Positions 49,201-59,094 of a stretch of DNA of 64,000 nucleotides are shown one piece after another (the first letter of the stretch is position 1; each line of letters opens with the position of its first letter). This DNA is from Clostridia bacterium (lineage in GTDB: Bacteria > Bacillota > Clostridia > Christensenellales > Borkfalkiaceae). The stretch is from contig JAFTPU010000012.1 of NCBI GenBank assembly GCA_017463105.1, positions 93,022 through 157,021 of the forward strand, written 5' to 3'. The notes beneath the pieces were generated by a model. It had not been told where the DNA came from. It did not search any database and was given only the letters and a program-made list of their open reading frames with translations. The position numbers and the translations under genes are program-made.

Positions 49201-52200
49201 GGGTTTGGTGAATAACCGTCAGTACGAATTCAAGATGACGGGCGTACTCGATTACGGCGACGGCGGCGTGACGACGAATCTGAGAAATTCGTTTACGTTC
49301 GATTTCTATTTGGACGACGAGGCACCCGTTCTCAAGGACGTCTCGTACGAAAAAATTTACGATAAGACGCTGAAAAAAGACCGTTACTACATAAATATGA
49401 CGGTGTACGACAACCAATACGTACAGTCGATTACGCCGATCATCTTCAATTCTTCTTCCAGCTATACGTTCCTTACGGAAAATCCGATCCCCGTATACAG
49501 CGAGAAGGGCTGCGACAATACGGTGCGTTTCGAAATCACCGATTATCTGGAAGATATTACGGACGATAAACTGATCACCAGCGCGTTGGCGTTTTCGATC
49601 GACGATTACGCGCTCAACTCCAATATTTATCTGTGTCAGCTTCCCGGAACGAAAGGGGATTTCAAATTCACGGCGGACGGCACGCCGCAGGGCAGCGATC
49701 TGATCATTCTGTCCATGTACGAGGGCGAACTGATCGACCTTACGGAATACCTGTCCACAACGGACGCTACCGTGGACGCGGAAAAAGACTACCTTAAATA
49801 CCTTAGCTGGGAATCCTCCAACGAGGAAGTGGCGCAGGTGGAGGAAGGGATCGTAAAATGCCTGAAAGCGGGCAAAGCCACGATCACCGTACGCGAGCAG
49901 ATGGATCTGAAACAAGCCATTCTGATCATCAACGTGAAGCCCAAAACGGAGGACGTCGGCAGCAGTACGGGAAAAGTGGGCGAAACGGCGGACGCGACGA
50001 TCGATACTATTCGATTTTCGCATTTCGAAACGCTGTTCGCATATTCGAGAGCGGCGCAGACCAGCGAGATCGGCGCGACGGGCGACCGTAGGTTTATTTC
50101 GGCGACGTCCGAGATCAGCTTCTATCCCGGGGAAAAGATACGGCTTTTCCACGATTTCGACCCTTGGTATGCGGCGGACGCTTACGAGATATCCTACGAA
50201 TCCACCAATCCCACGGTGGCGACGGTAGACGAAGAAGGCGTCGTTACGGCGTGCAAAAAGGGCTCGTCGACGATCGTTCTGAACGTGAAGGGCTCCAACT
50301 TAAAAGCACGCATAAGGGTAGAGGTCAAGAGCGAATTCATCATCGAAAACCGTATGCTCGTGGCGTATAAAGGTTTGGGCGGAGAAGTCGTCATTCCCGA
50401 CGACGAGGGTATCCTGTATATCGGCGCGTATGCGTTCTGTCTGTACGAGACCGATCAGTCGATTGAATTGACGGAAGAGGACTACGACGCGAACAAGATC
50501 CCCGCCATGAACACGACGGTCACTTCGGTCGTCATTCCCAAGGGCGTGGAGGATATTCAAAAATACGCTTTCTTCAACTGTACGGGATTGCGTTCGGTCA
50601 CGATCCCCGATTCGGTAAAATACGTAAGAGAGTTCTCTTTCTACAACGATAAAAAACTCGAGACGGTCGATCTTTCGAACGTGGAAGTGGTGGGCAGAGA
50701 AGCCTTTGCAAACTGCGAATCGCTTAAAAACGTCGATTTCGGCAACGTTTACGCCATGGGCGCCTCCGCTTTTGCGGGCTGTAAGGCGTTGGAAAAGGCG
50801 GATCTGACGGCGTTGCGCAACGCGGGCGCGACCGTTTTCAAGGATTGTACGTCGCTTGCTTCCGTCACGATGAACGAGCACACGAGGCTTTCGTACGCGA
50901 TGTTCGTCAACTCGGGCTTGAAGAGCGTCGATATTTACGAACGGGAAGGGATCCCCGCGTTCTGTTTCGCAAAATGCAAAGAGCTCGAAACGGTTACGCT
51001 GCATAACGATTTGATCTCCGTCGGAATGGGCGCGTTCAGCGAATGTACGTCGCTTACGCAATTCAACGTAAACGGGAAAGCGGAAGCGTTCGGAGAACAG
51101 GCGTTCTACGGTACGGACCGCTTGGAAAAATTCGTGTTGCCCGACAATAACGTTACGCTGGGCAACTACTGCTTCTATCGGTGCTCGGCGCTTTCGGAAC
51201 TCGTTTTCGGCGCGAACACGCAGATCGAGGATATTCAGGGCTCGATCTTCGAGGACACCGCGCTGACGACGTTCACGGTGGATACGGACAATCCTCATTA
51301 CGCGACGGACGGGGGGCTTTTGACCGATAAAGCGGGCAAGACGGTGATCTTTGCGGCTGTGGACGCGGAGTACGGCGAGCTCGTGCTCGACGCGAAATAT
51401 GAAAGGATCGGCAAGGGCGCGTTCAGCGGCGTTTCCGTCACCGCGCTTACTTTCACGAATAAAGATATCGTGATCGGAGATTACGCTTTTGCAAACTGCG
51501 AGGAATTGACGAAGGTCACGTTCCCGACGGAAAAGGGCGCGGAGCTCGGCGCGCACGTATTCAATTACGCAAGCAAGCTCGAAACGCTCGAGAATCTCGA
51601 AAACGTGTCGGCGATCGGCGAATATGCGTTCGCCAATACGGGCGTGAAAAACGCGGCGATCGGCGAAAACGTCGAGGTCGGCGAGGGCGCGTTCTTCCAA
51701 TCCAAGCTGGAAACGGCGACGATCGGAGCGGGCGCGAAATTCGGAATGGGCGCGTTCCAAAGCTGTTCCTATCTCGAAAAGGTCGATATCGCCGAGGGCG
51801 GCAACGTGCATTTCGGCAGGGGCTGTTTCGCATACGACGGCAAGCTTTCGAAGATCGATCTCAGCCGTATCGACGAAACGCTGGAAGAGGAAACGTTCTA
51901 CGGTTGCACCTCGTTGAAATCCGCGATCCTCACGAACGTGAAAACGATCGGGAACTACGCGTTCTCCGATTGCGCGGCGCTCAACAGAGTGGATATGCCC
52001 GTAGTGGAAGTCATCGGCGAGGGCGCGTTCTCCCGCTACGAAACGTACGGCGGCGCCCCCACGTTCAGCGAAGTGCTCCTTCCCGATACGTTGACGACGA
52101 TCAAGGACGGCGCGTTCCTCGGTTGCGAGGGGCTTACGTCGATCGAAATTCCTTCCTCCGTAACGGAAACGGGCGATTATCTGTTCGCTTACTGCGTGAA

Positions 52201-53713
52201 CCTGCGGACGGTGAAGCTGCCCGAAACGATCGACCGTATCGGTCTGTATTCGTTCGCGGGCTGTGAGGTTTTGGGAACGGTCAACACGGAAAATATCGAA
52301 GAATTTGCGGATTACGCTTTCACGTCCTGTACGTCTCTGACGACCGTCGATTTGTCGAAAGCGAAAACGATCGGGTTCGGCGCGTTCGCGTCGACTTGGT
52401 TGCAGGGCGATTACGTAGCGCCCGAACTGACTTCGGTGGGCGATTACGCGTTCCAGAGCGCGGATATCGCAACGTTTGAAGCGCCGAAGCTGGCGAAGAT
52501 CGGGGAAGGCGCGTTCCAGGACAACGCGTCGCTGAAAGGGTTTACTTTCTCCGAGGCTTTGGAGGAGATCGGCAGCTTTGCGTTCCTCGGTTGTACTTCG
52601 ATCGAAAACTTCTCGTTCGAGAAGGACGGCGGCGAGGCGACGGACGGCGCGGTGAACGATTACGCGCTTCTGAAAGACGGCGTGCTTTACACGAAGATGA
52701 AATCGGGGAATTGGCAGCTCGACTCCGTTCCCGCAGGTAAGAACGTGGAAACGCTCGAGGTTATGGAGGGCACATACAGGATAGACCTTTACGCAGGGAA
52801 CGAAAACAAATTCGTCACGAAGATCGTGCTGCCCGATACGCTGAAATCGATCGGCAACTATGCGTTCTACGGTTACGACAAGCTCGCGACGGTAGAATTC
52901 AAATCGGTGGTCGCTCCCGCCTTGGAGGATTCCTACAACTATAATTCCGAGCTCACGGAAGAGGATCCCGGCTTCGAGCTGTTGCATAAGCATTTCGATC
53001 TGTTCGGGCTGGAGCTGTATTATTACACGTTTATCGACCTTGTCGGTAAGAAAGAGCCCATCAAAATGATCTTGCCCGCGAACGAGGACGTTCAAGGATA
53101 CGATTCGATCGTGTTCGAAGCGTACTTCGGGAAAGCGGCGGACAGCGAGAGAAGCGAATACGTGGCGATGGAAAAGAGCATGATCGATTTCTTCGGCTAT
53201 GCGGAAAAGATCTCGAAGCTGTCGGTGATCACCCTTTCGGACGAAAAGCTTGTCAACGACGCACTCTCCGCGTACAACGCGATCAAGCAGGATCCGACCG
53301 ATTACGGGTACAGCGAAGAGGAATGGGCGGCAGGCGTCAAGACGGTGACCGACGCCAAAGCGAAGATCGTCGCACTCAAGCTCGCAAGCTCGAGCGCAAC
53401 GGTACAGGCGTTGCAAGCGAGGATCGACGCGTTGCCCGCACAGTTTGCGGTGACGGACGTCGCGACGTTGAGAGAGTTGGCGGCGGAGATCGGCGCCTTG
53501 AAGCCCGAGGATAAAGTCATTCTCGATCTGACGGCATACAACGCGTTGACGGCGCAATACAACGAATACTGCGCGGCGCTGGAAGCGGAAACGCAGGCGA
53601 TCGTAGAGGACGTGAACGGTTCGTTCGCTAACGTCGGCGTTGCGATTGCGGCTGTCGCGAGTCTGTTGGGACTGTTGTCATTCGGGATCACGAAAAAATA
53701 TTTCGGAATGTAA
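46268..53713 (+). CDS. Giant surface S8 (subtilisin-like) protease with BspA leucine-rich array
   Basis: A 2481-aa exported protease. Order: signal peptide (1-20, AAC possible lipobox); propeptide (about 60-190); S8 domain with D224 (AVLDSGFD), H296 (HGTHVAGIIGG) and S619 (SGTSMATPN); a PA domain inserted at about 440-570; Fn3/lactocepin-type beta domains (about 700-1100); two Big_2-like domains (about 1155-1210, 1285-1355); BspA/LRR_5 repeats (about 1370-2210); helical stalk; C-terminal membrane helix (about 2455-2475) with KKYFGM tail. It could supply peptides to the Opp importer. Lactocepin-type proteases lack the LRR array. Confidence 0.93.
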   Translation: MNKKIFSGLLSCFLAVVCAACGVHPGTQASGGSSDADTGKSGSTSQQLEILKTDAKLTQEQMTSRIKAEYLKENDGYQDSDPIVAVVTLPDDALIDTYINEYTGTAKTLSDYAKVAAGAAQAKRIASAQESLIGTLKSKGLIDSVERSYSTILNGFSVNTTYGDLQAIEKTAGVDAVILSDTFNRPQSTDASAIENLVDIYSTGIFNSGSVSYTGKGTAVAVLDSGFDCSHSVFATPPEGTLMITEQEVAGALSQTNAAKTTKNLELSDVYYSRKIPFVYDYADKDADVFPYDSEHGTHVAGIIGGKDGEITGVAVNTQLVLMKVFPDLNDGADTDDILAALEDAVLLGVDAINLSLGSSCGFAREEDGNKINEVYDKINESGISLITAASNSYSSGFGGAQGNTNKVTNPDSATVGSPSTYDASLSVASISGTKSRYLVGNDQQVVFFKESNSITGDENDFFAELGLKEGETKTYEYVTIPGSGLKVNYSTVGDLTGKIALIRRGDNTFEEKAQNAKNAGAAACIIYNNVEGDIIMSMGKSDHIPTVSISKDDGTILAAQNSGTLTVSYEYQAGPFMSDFSSWGPTPSLGLKPEITAHGGNIRSAVPGGGYDEMSGTSMATPNLCGIVVLIRQYIKDNFPELTAKQVSVMTNQLLMSTATIIKNEQGNPYSPRKQGAGLASLFNAVTTKAYLTVDGSDRSKLELLDDPKRTGVYEMQFNVVNLSGSTLSYDLSLVGMTESVSSSDSDYVAERSQLLGGDCAYEVTGAGTLNGNTVTVQPNQTAKVKVTYSLSEADKKIIDSQFPYGMYVEGFVKLAAQGEEIDLNIPFLAFYGDWTEAPMFDKTYYEVETEAHDAAIDEEDKLKADYYATTPYGSYYYNYIIPLGTYLYDVDLDKYDAIPADEEHIAVSNSLGTIDGIATVYAGLLRNAKTMTYTITDKLTGEVVHEHVDHNANKAYSNGATSIPYFDYFRLKSYELGLVNNRQYEFKMTGVLDYGDGGVTTNLRNSFTFDFYLDDEAPVLKDVSYEKIYDKTLKKDRYYINMTVYDNQYVQSITPIIFNSSSSYTFLTENPIPVYSEKGCDNTVRFEITDYLEDITDDKLITSALAFSIDDYALNSNIYLCQLPGTKGDFKFTADGTPQGSDLIILSMYEGELIDLTEYLSTTDATVDAEKDYLKYLSWESSNEEVAQVEEGIVKCLKAGKATITVREQMDLKQAILIINVKPKTEDVGSSTGKVGETADATIDTIRFSHFETLFAYSRAAQTSEIGATGDRRFISATSEISFYPGEKIRLFHDFDPWYAADAYEISYESTNPTVATVDEEGVVTACKKGSSTIVLNVKGSNLKARIRVEVKSEFIIENRMLVAYKGLGGEVVIPDDEGILYIGAYAFCLYETDQSIELTEEDYDANKIPAMNTTVTSVVIPKGVEDIQKYAFFNCTGLRSVTIPDSVKYVREFSFYNDKKLETVDLSNVEVVGREAFANCESLKNVDFGNVYAMGASAFAGCKALEKADLTALRNAGATVFKDCTSLASVTMNEHTRLSYAMFVNSGLKSVDIYEREGIPAFCFAKCKELETVTLHNDLISVGMGAFSECTSLTQFNVNGKAEAFGEQAFYGTDRLEKFVLPDNNVTLGNYCFYRCSALSELVFGANTQIEDIQGSIFEDTALTTFTVDTDNPHYATDGGLLTDKAGKTVIFAAVDAEYGELVLDAKYERIGKGAFSGVSVTALTFTNKDIVIGDYAFANCEELTKVTFPTEKGAELGAHVFNYASKLETLENLENVSAIGEYAFANTGVKNAAIGENVEVGEGAFFQSKLETATIGAGAKFGMGAFQSCSYLEKVDIAEGGNVHFGRGCFAYDGKLSKIDLSRIDETLEEETFYGCTSLKSAILTNVKTIGNYAFSDCAALNRVDMPVVEVIGEGAFSRYETYGGAPTFSEVLLPDTLTTIKDGAFLGCEGLTSIEIPSSVTETGDYLFAYCVNLRTVKLPETIDRIGLYSFAGCEVLGTVNTENIEEFADYAFTSCTSLTTVDLSKAKTIGFGAFASTWLQGDYVAPELTSVGDYAFQSADIATFEAPKLAKIGEGAFQDNASLKGFTFSEALEEIGSFAFLGCTSIENFSFEKDGGEATDGAVNDYALLKDGVLYTKMKSGNWQLDSVPAGKNVETLEVMEGTYRIDLYAGNENKFVTKIVLPDTLKSIGNYAFYGYDKLATVEFKSVVAPALEDSYNYNSELTEEDPGFELLHKHFDLFGLELYYYTFIDLVGKKEPIKMILPANEDVQGYDSIVFEAYFGKAADSERSEYVAMEKSMIDFFGYAEKISKLSVITLSDEKLVNDALSAYNAIKQDPTDYGYSEEEWAAGVKTVTDAKAKIVALKLASSSATVQALQARIDALPAQFAVTDVATLRELAAEIGALKPEDKVILDLTAYNALTAQYNEYCAALEAETQAIVEDVNGSFANVGVAIAAVASLLGLLSFGITKKYFGM

Positions 53714-53728
53714 GGGGGGCGATATAAT

Positions 53729-54298
53729 ATGACGAAAAGAAAGAAATTACTGTTGATCATATTGCCGATCGCGGCGGTCGTTCTCGTCGGGATCGTCGTC
53801 CTGATCGTCGCACTTGCGCCGAAAGGGCTTGACGATTACGTGAAATGGATGGAAAAATCGGAAAAAGAGGTCGTATCCGTGCGTTCCGATATAGAAGTGA
53901 CGGATAGCGGCGTAAGCGTTTACGGTTACGGAAAGACGCTGGAATTCGCGGCGGACGGCAGCGTAACGGCGACCGTTTCCGAAACGAAACTCAATTCCGC
54001 GTTCCAAACGGAAACGAAAGAGACGACGGAGACCCTGACGGAGGCGGACAGAGAAAGCCTTCTCGACTTTTCGTTGGAAAAGGAGGGCGTGAAGGAATAT
54101 TCTTACGACGACGGCGTTCTTACCGTGGTCGTCGGGAAAGACGCGCTGAAAAGCGTGCTGGGTTGGGAATCCGTTGAAACGGAAAACGACGTGCGATTGG
54201 CGTTCCGATTCGAAAGCAAAAAACTGACCGAAACGTCCTGTTCCTTCCAAACGACGACGGGAAAGACCGTGACGGTCCGCGTCGTTTACGGATATTGA
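53729..54298 (+). CDS. Membrane-anchored extracytoplasmic protein
   Basis: A 189-aa protein with an N-terminal membrane helix (LLLIILPIAAVVLVGIVVLI, about 6-30) and a beta-rich outer domain (GVSVYGYGKTLEFAADGSVT, then TSCSFQTTTGKTVTV). It starts 15 nt after the protease gene. Family not recognised; perhaps an accessory to the lipoproteins next to it. Confidence 0.65.
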   Translation: MTKRKKLLLIILPIAAVVLVGIVVLIVALAPKGLDDYVKWMEKSEKEVVSVRSDIEVTDSGVSVYGYGKTLEFAADGSVTATVSETKLNSAFQTETKETTETLTEADRESLLDFSLEKEGVKEYSYDDGVLTVVVGKDALKSVLGWESVETENDVRLAFRFESKKLTETSCSFQTTTGKTVTVRVVYGY

Positions 54299-54312
54299 GG
54301 AGGTAGACCGTA

Positions 54313-56616
54313 ATGAAAAGACTCATCAGTTTATTATTGCTGATCGTTCTCGCGTTCTCGTTCGTTTCGTGCGATACGGGCGAGGAACAGCCGAAGGCGT
54401 TGGCGGCGCCGACGAACGTAAGCGTCTCCGAGGACGGACTGATCACGTGGGACGCGGTGGAAAACGCGGGCGAATACGTGGTGAAGATCAACGGCGTCGA
54501 ATATACGTGCGCTACCAACTCGTATCAAGTTCAATCGGTGATCAACGATTTCACGGTAAGTATCTCGGCGAAGGCGGCGGATCGCGAAGCCTCGCCCTGG
54601 ACGCAGGAGATCAAGTTCGAAGGGAAGGGCAATCCCGTGCCCACCCCTCCCAAGCAGGAGATCTCGGTCGCGATCTTGGGCGGCTCCGAGGTAAAGAGCG
54701 GGAAAACGCTCCAGCTCGAAGCGACCGTCAGCGGCACCGTGGATTGGTCGGTGGAATGGAAGATCGTGAAGGGCGGAGAATACGCTACCGTGAGCGGAAA
54801 CGGTCTGATCACGGCGGCGCAGGTGGACGGCGACAAGCTCCTCGAGGTGCAGGTCACCAGCAAGGTGGACGAGACCGTGAAGGCGACGAAGATCGTCACC
54901 GTGGTGGCAAAGCCCAAGTTGACGCAGGGCATGCTCGACGCGATCAAGCGGGACAAGATCGGGTTCGAGGGATATCTCGGCATCAGCCTTTATTCGATCG
55001 GTCAGTTCGAGAAGCTGGAAACCACCTATACGACGGGAGTCAAAACGTCGATGGACGGCACGAATTGGTATGCGGAATACGACAATACCAGCCTCGGGAT
55101 CAAGTCCGCGCTGTATTATAAAAAGCATAACGATCTGGCTTGTCAGGTGGGCGTAAGCCTCATGAACGAGGAGGAATATTTCCCTCTTACCGACGAGCTC
55201 AACAGAGAGGTTTCTTGGGAGAACGCGGGACTTTATAACAATTTCGGCAATTTGACCGTGAACGATTTCGAGTTTAACGAGGAGACGTGGCGGTACGAAT
55301 ACAAGGGCACAGATCCTTCTTTCAAAACGAGAGTGCTGGCTTCGGCGAATCCTTACGATTTCGACCCCGCGAGCGTCGCGTTGATCATCGGCGAGGGCGA
55401 AGTGCTCGGCGTGTACGCAAAGAGCAACGACGATTATAATATCCTGTCGGGATACAAGGGCATACAAGAGCTGTTCGTCGCGATCGACGTCGGCGACGCG
55501 GTGAGCGTACCTTCGATCGCCAAATATACCCATGAGGATATTCACGACGATCTGAGCGAGGCGCTCGGGAACATGCGGACGCTCGAAAGTTATACGCTCG
55601 ATTTCAAGGAAATTACGGCGTCCTATCTCACGACGGGTTACGTGCAGAGCGGCTTCACCGAAACGGTCACGGCGAACGATTGCTATTTCCGTCCGTACAA
55701 GGTAAGCTACGACGAATACGGAGAAGAGGTACATACGTATACGCCAGACGCGGAATACGGCTATCAAAAAAAGAGCGATACGCTGTATAATTCGTACGTA
55801 TCCGACGGCGAAGGGAACTTCCGTGCGGCGCGCGCCTTCGAACGCGATTTCGAAAACGCCAAGCCGTCCTTTGCTTTCGCCGCGGAGATCTTCCGCTCCT
55901 ATTACGAGGACGAAGAAGCGGGTACGACGACCTATTACGTCGACTCGATCATGTCGTACGTTGCCTCCACGCTTTATTACGGCGTCGGAAACGATATCAA
56001 TCTGTACGGCATTTTCGCAACGGAAGGGTATATTTCCTCTACGGAATCGTTTACGCCTTACGTGGTCGTGAAAGACGGATATATCGTGGAAGCATGCTTC
56101 TATTTCTATCTCGGCTCGATGTACGGCGTCGTGGAGCTCGAATATTCCGATTTCGATGACGCCGCGTTGCCGGAGGACGCGAACGTCGAATTCGAAACGA
56201 GAAACGTTCCCGTTTCGTGGAGCGAGCTGACGATCTCCGTTTCGGCGGAATCGGGTACGACCGCAGACGATTACGAGGTGAACGCGCTGAACTATCTGAA
56301 GGAATTCTACGACGACGAGAATATCGAAGAGAAGATGCCTTTCTTCGGCGATCCGCTCGGGGACACTTACGGATTCGGCTTGACGACGATCCGCATACCC
56401 GGTGGTTCGGGCACGGCAAAGAGCGCCGTGGTGTTCTATTACGACGTGCCGCTGGATATCGATTACACGATCGATTCCTCGCTGAAAGCGGTGGAAGATT
56501 ATCTTTTGAACATGGGCTTTACGAAAAACGGCTACAGTGAATTTACCAAAGGAAATATTGTGGTCGCGCCCGTCGATTCCAGCCTCGATCTTATGATCTA
56601 TATTTGGAAAAAATAA
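54313..56616 (+). CDS. Lipoprotein with Fn3-like and Big_2-like modules
   Basis: A 767-aa lipoprotein, lipobox SFVSC with Cys20. Residues 30-100 are Fn3-like (APTNVSVSEDGLITWDAVEN, AGEYVVKINGVEY); 115-195 Big_2-like (GSEVKSGKTLQLEATVSG); then about 560 residues of unassigned beta-rich sequence in two subdomains, ending YLLNMGFTKNGYSEFTKGNI. The last subdomain aligns in pattern with the end of the next gene, so they are paralogs. Ligand unknown. Confidence 0.75.
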   Translation: MKRLISLLLLIVLAFSFVSCDTGEEQPKALAAPTNVSVSEDGLITWDAVENAGEYVVKINGVEYTCATNSYQVQSVINDFTVSISAKAADREASPWTQEIKFEGKGNPVPTPPKQEISVAILGGSEVKSGKTLQLEATVSGTVDWSVEWKIVKGGEYATVSGNGLITAAQVDGDKLLEVQVTSKVDETVKATKIVTVVAKPKLTQGMLDAIKRDKIGFEGYLGISLYSIGQFEKLETTYTTGVKTSMDGTNWYAEYDNTSLGIKSALYYKKHNDLACQVGVSLMNEEEYFPLTDELNREVSWENAGLYNNFGNLTVNDFEFNEETWRYEYKGTDPSFKTRVLASANPYDFDPASVALIIGEGEVLGVYAKSNDDYNILSGYKGIQELFVAIDVGDAVSVPSIAKYTHEDIHDDLSEALGNMRTLESYTLDFKEITASYLTTGYVQSGFTETVTANDCYFRPYKVSYDEYGEEVHTYTPDAEYGYQKKSDTLYNSYVSDGEGNFRAARAFERDFENAKPSFAFAAEIFRSYYEDEEAGTTTYYVDSIMSYVASTLYYGVGNDINLYGIFATEGYISSTESFTPYVVVKDGYIVEACFYFYLGSMYGVVELEYSDFDDAALPEDANVEFETRNVPVSWSELTISVSAESGTTADDYEVNALNYLKEFYDDENIEEKMPFFGDPLGDTYGFGLTTIRIPGGSGTAKSAVVFYYDVPLDIDYTIDSSLKAVEDYLLNMGFTKNGYSEFTKGNIVVAPVDSSLDLMIYIWKK

Positions 56617-56651
56617 TTAAAAAATAAAATTTTTATAAGTGAGGTAAAACT

Positions 56652-59045
56652 ATGAAGAAACTCAACAAATGGCTGAAAAAAGGCCTGTCCTTGACCCTTG
56701 CCTCCTTGATGGCATTCGGAGCCGTTGCTTGTACCGATGGGGGCGATTCGACCGGTTCGACCGGCTCGAGCGATTCGTCGGATACCGCTTCGGATACTTT
56801 GTCGGATACTACTTCCGATTCGGGCGACGATCTGCCGATAGAAGCGGTAGAGATTTCCGTCACGGCGGAAAAAGATACGATCAAGAAAGGGGAAGAGGTC
56901 GCTTTGACCGTTACCGTTTCCAACGCGACGGATAAGGGCTATACGTGGTCGGTATCCAAGGACGGTATCGTCAAGATCCAAAACGACGTGCTTTCCGTCG
57001 TTGCCGACGTTAAAGTGGACACGATCGTTACGATAACGGCTACGTCGAAGGAGGATCCCACCAAATCGGCGTCCAAAACGTTCACGGTAAAAGCGCCCGT
57101 TATCGAAGGGCAGGTAGGGGAGCTTACCTCCGACATGCTCGAGGAGCTCGGCAACGCAAGCATCACCGTCGACGGCGTGCTGACCGATTACTATCAGGAT
57201 TTCAACAGCAGCTTCAACAACTCCACGCAGATATACGACATGAAAGTGACGATGGAAGAGGGCGCGTGGAGCGGTTCGTGGAACGCACGCAACAGCGCGA
57301 ACGTGATCAGCGATACGTATATCAAAGGCGACGAGGACGGCTTGAAGGACCAATACGGTAACGAGGGGCACGCGCTGGAAAGAGTTTATATCGACAAAAA
57401 CAATCAGCTTGCAAGCGCCGTCGAAAAGGACTACATCAGCATGCCCGCGATTTGGGAGGCGCAGCACCTTTGGAACCATATCGGCAATTTGCAGATCACG
57501 AAATTCACCTATGACGCGGAGAATGAGGTATACAAATACAATGCCGATCTGACGAAAGAAGAGGACGCGTATCTGATGACGTATCTTTCCTACTCGTTGA
57601 CGCCTTTGCTTTCGGATACCCTTGCCGAAGTATATTTCAAAATCGAGGACGGCGCGATCACCAAGATGATCGCGCAGACGGAAACGCTTTATTACGGGGA
57701 ATACGTCGATCAATCGACGAACGAGACCAAATACGACGCGTTGAGCTATTCTACGGTCGAGCTTACCTTCTCCGAGGTCGGCACCACGAAGGTCGCGATG
57801 CCTCAGCCGTATGCGGCGCCGCAGTACGTGGATAAATTGCAGAAAGCGATCGAGACTATGGCTTCGGCTAAGAACTACACGTTCCACACGGTAGACGTAC
57901 AGACGTATGCGCCCAGCGGCGACAGCAGCGATTACGAGATCGAGGCGACGTCTACGGGTACGGTTACGAGATCGGTAAGCAACAACGTGTCCTCCGAGGG
58001 TACGGTGGGTTGCTACGGTCAGATAACGGAAACCGCCGCGCTTTTCGCAACGACGGGAAAATACAGCTATACGATGGACGGTAAGAATTATCATACCTCG
58101 TACAGCGGCTTGAAACAGAACGGCGACGGTACGTACGACCAATTCGAGTACAAAAACGACGCTTTGACGGGCACCAAGAAGGTAAAGGGCAACATTTTCG
58201 ACGCGCTTCCTTCCTTCGATTTCTCGCCCAACATTTTCCGTTTCTCCGCACTCAGCGTTCAGAACGGCAAAAACGTTTATAAATTCATTCTCAACGAAAC
58301 CGCGATCATGAGAGATTTGGCGATGGAGGTGTGCGCGTACAGCTACGCGGACGACGCCGCCGCTTCCGCGACCGAGAACTTCAGCATCGTCGTCGACGAG
58401 GACGGAAATCTTATTTCCACGACGTTCCCCTACGACCTTGTAAGCGGTACCTATATGGGCTATTGCACGACGACGTATTCGAACGTCGGCACGACGGTCC
58501 TCGAGGATACGCTGTTCGATAACTACGTGCCGAGAATAACGATTACCGGTTGGGGCGATTTCACCACGAAATATTATACGCCTACGTTCTCGACGTTGGA
58601 TTCGCATGAAGAGAATACGGAGGTCGTTATTGCGGCAACGTACGGCGACGCGGCGGACGAGATTCCTTCGCCCACGCTGTTCATGGATATTTTCGGAGAC
58701 AACATCAGCGGTCCCTTCTATGATTATAAGCAGAAAGGCACGGACGCGGACGGCAACCCCGTTTACACGGGCTGGCTCGGCTTCACGACGACGAGTTCCG
58801 AATACGACGAAAACGGTCAGATCACCAATTTCGAAGAGATCATCGAGCAACTGACGACCGCTTTGACGGCGGAAGGCTTTACGCTTTCTCCCGCAAACAC
58901 GGATACGACGGGCGGAGCTTCGGGCAGAAGCAACCGTTACGTGACCTTCGTGAAAGAGGATATCATGATCGTTATCGAAAACAACTTCACGAAATATTTC
59001 TGGATCGATTTCTATAAGGCGGGCGATTGGACTTTGAACAGATAA
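56652..59045 (+). CDS. Paralogous lipoprotein with Ser/Asp linker and Big_2-like module
   Basis: A 797-aa lipoprotein, lipobox GAVAC with Cys27, followed by a Ser/Thr/Asp linker (SDSSDTASDTLSDTTSDSG) and a Big_2-like domain (IEAVEISVTAEKDTIKKGEE). The remaining 640 residues show the same layout as the preceding gene: a helix-start LTSDMLEELG, a lipid-binding-like beta region, and a C-terminal EEIIEQLTTALTAEGFTLSP subdomain. Tandem duplication with divergence. Surface-exposed; function unknown. Confidence 0.75.
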   Translation: MKKLNKWLKKGLSLTLASLMAFGAVACTDGGDSTGSTGSSDSSDTASDTLSDTTSDSGDDLPIEAVEISVTAEKDTIKKGEEVALTVTVSNATDKGYTWSVSKDGIVKIQNDVLSVVADVKVDTIVTITATSKEDPTKSASKTFTVKAPVIEGQVGELTSDMLEELGNASITVDGVLTDYYQDFNSSFNNSTQIYDMKVTMEEGAWSGSWNARNSANVISDTYIKGDEDGLKDQYGNEGHALERVYIDKNNQLASAVEKDYISMPAIWEAQHLWNHIGNLQITKFTYDAENEVYKYNADLTKEEDAYLMTYLSYSLTPLLSDTLAEVYFKIEDGAITKMIAQTETLYYGEYVDQSTNETKYDALSYSTVELTFSEVGTTKVAMPQPYAAPQYVDKLQKAIETMASAKNYTFHTVDVQTYAPSGDSSDYEIEATSTGTVTRSVSNNVSSEGTVGCYGQITETAALFATTGKYSYTMDGKNYHTSYSGLKQNGDGTYDQFEYKNDALTGTKKVKGNIFDALPSFDFSPNIFRFSALSVQNGKNVYKFILNETAIMRDLAMEVCAYSYADDAAASATENFSIVVDEDGNLISTTFPYDLVSGTYMGYCTTTYSNVGTTVLEDTLFDNYVPRITITGWGDFTTKYYTPTFSTLDSHEENTEVVIAATYGDAADEIPSPTLFMDIFGDNISGPFYDYKQKGTDADGNPVYTGWLGFTTTSSEYDENGQITNFEEIIEQLTTALTAEGFTLSPANTDTTGGASGRSNRYVTFVKEDIMIVIENNFTKYFWIDFYKAGDWTLNR

Positions 59046-59094
59046 TTTCAAGGCGAAACGAAAAGAAAAGACTAAATAAGTCGAGGGCAGTATC

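Noticed and set aside
50300-53557. 1085-codon open frame on the minus strand
   Set aside because: It mirrors the S8/LRR gene, is Arg/Phe/Val-rich as expected from antisense of this codon usage, lacks a ribosome binding site and any domain.
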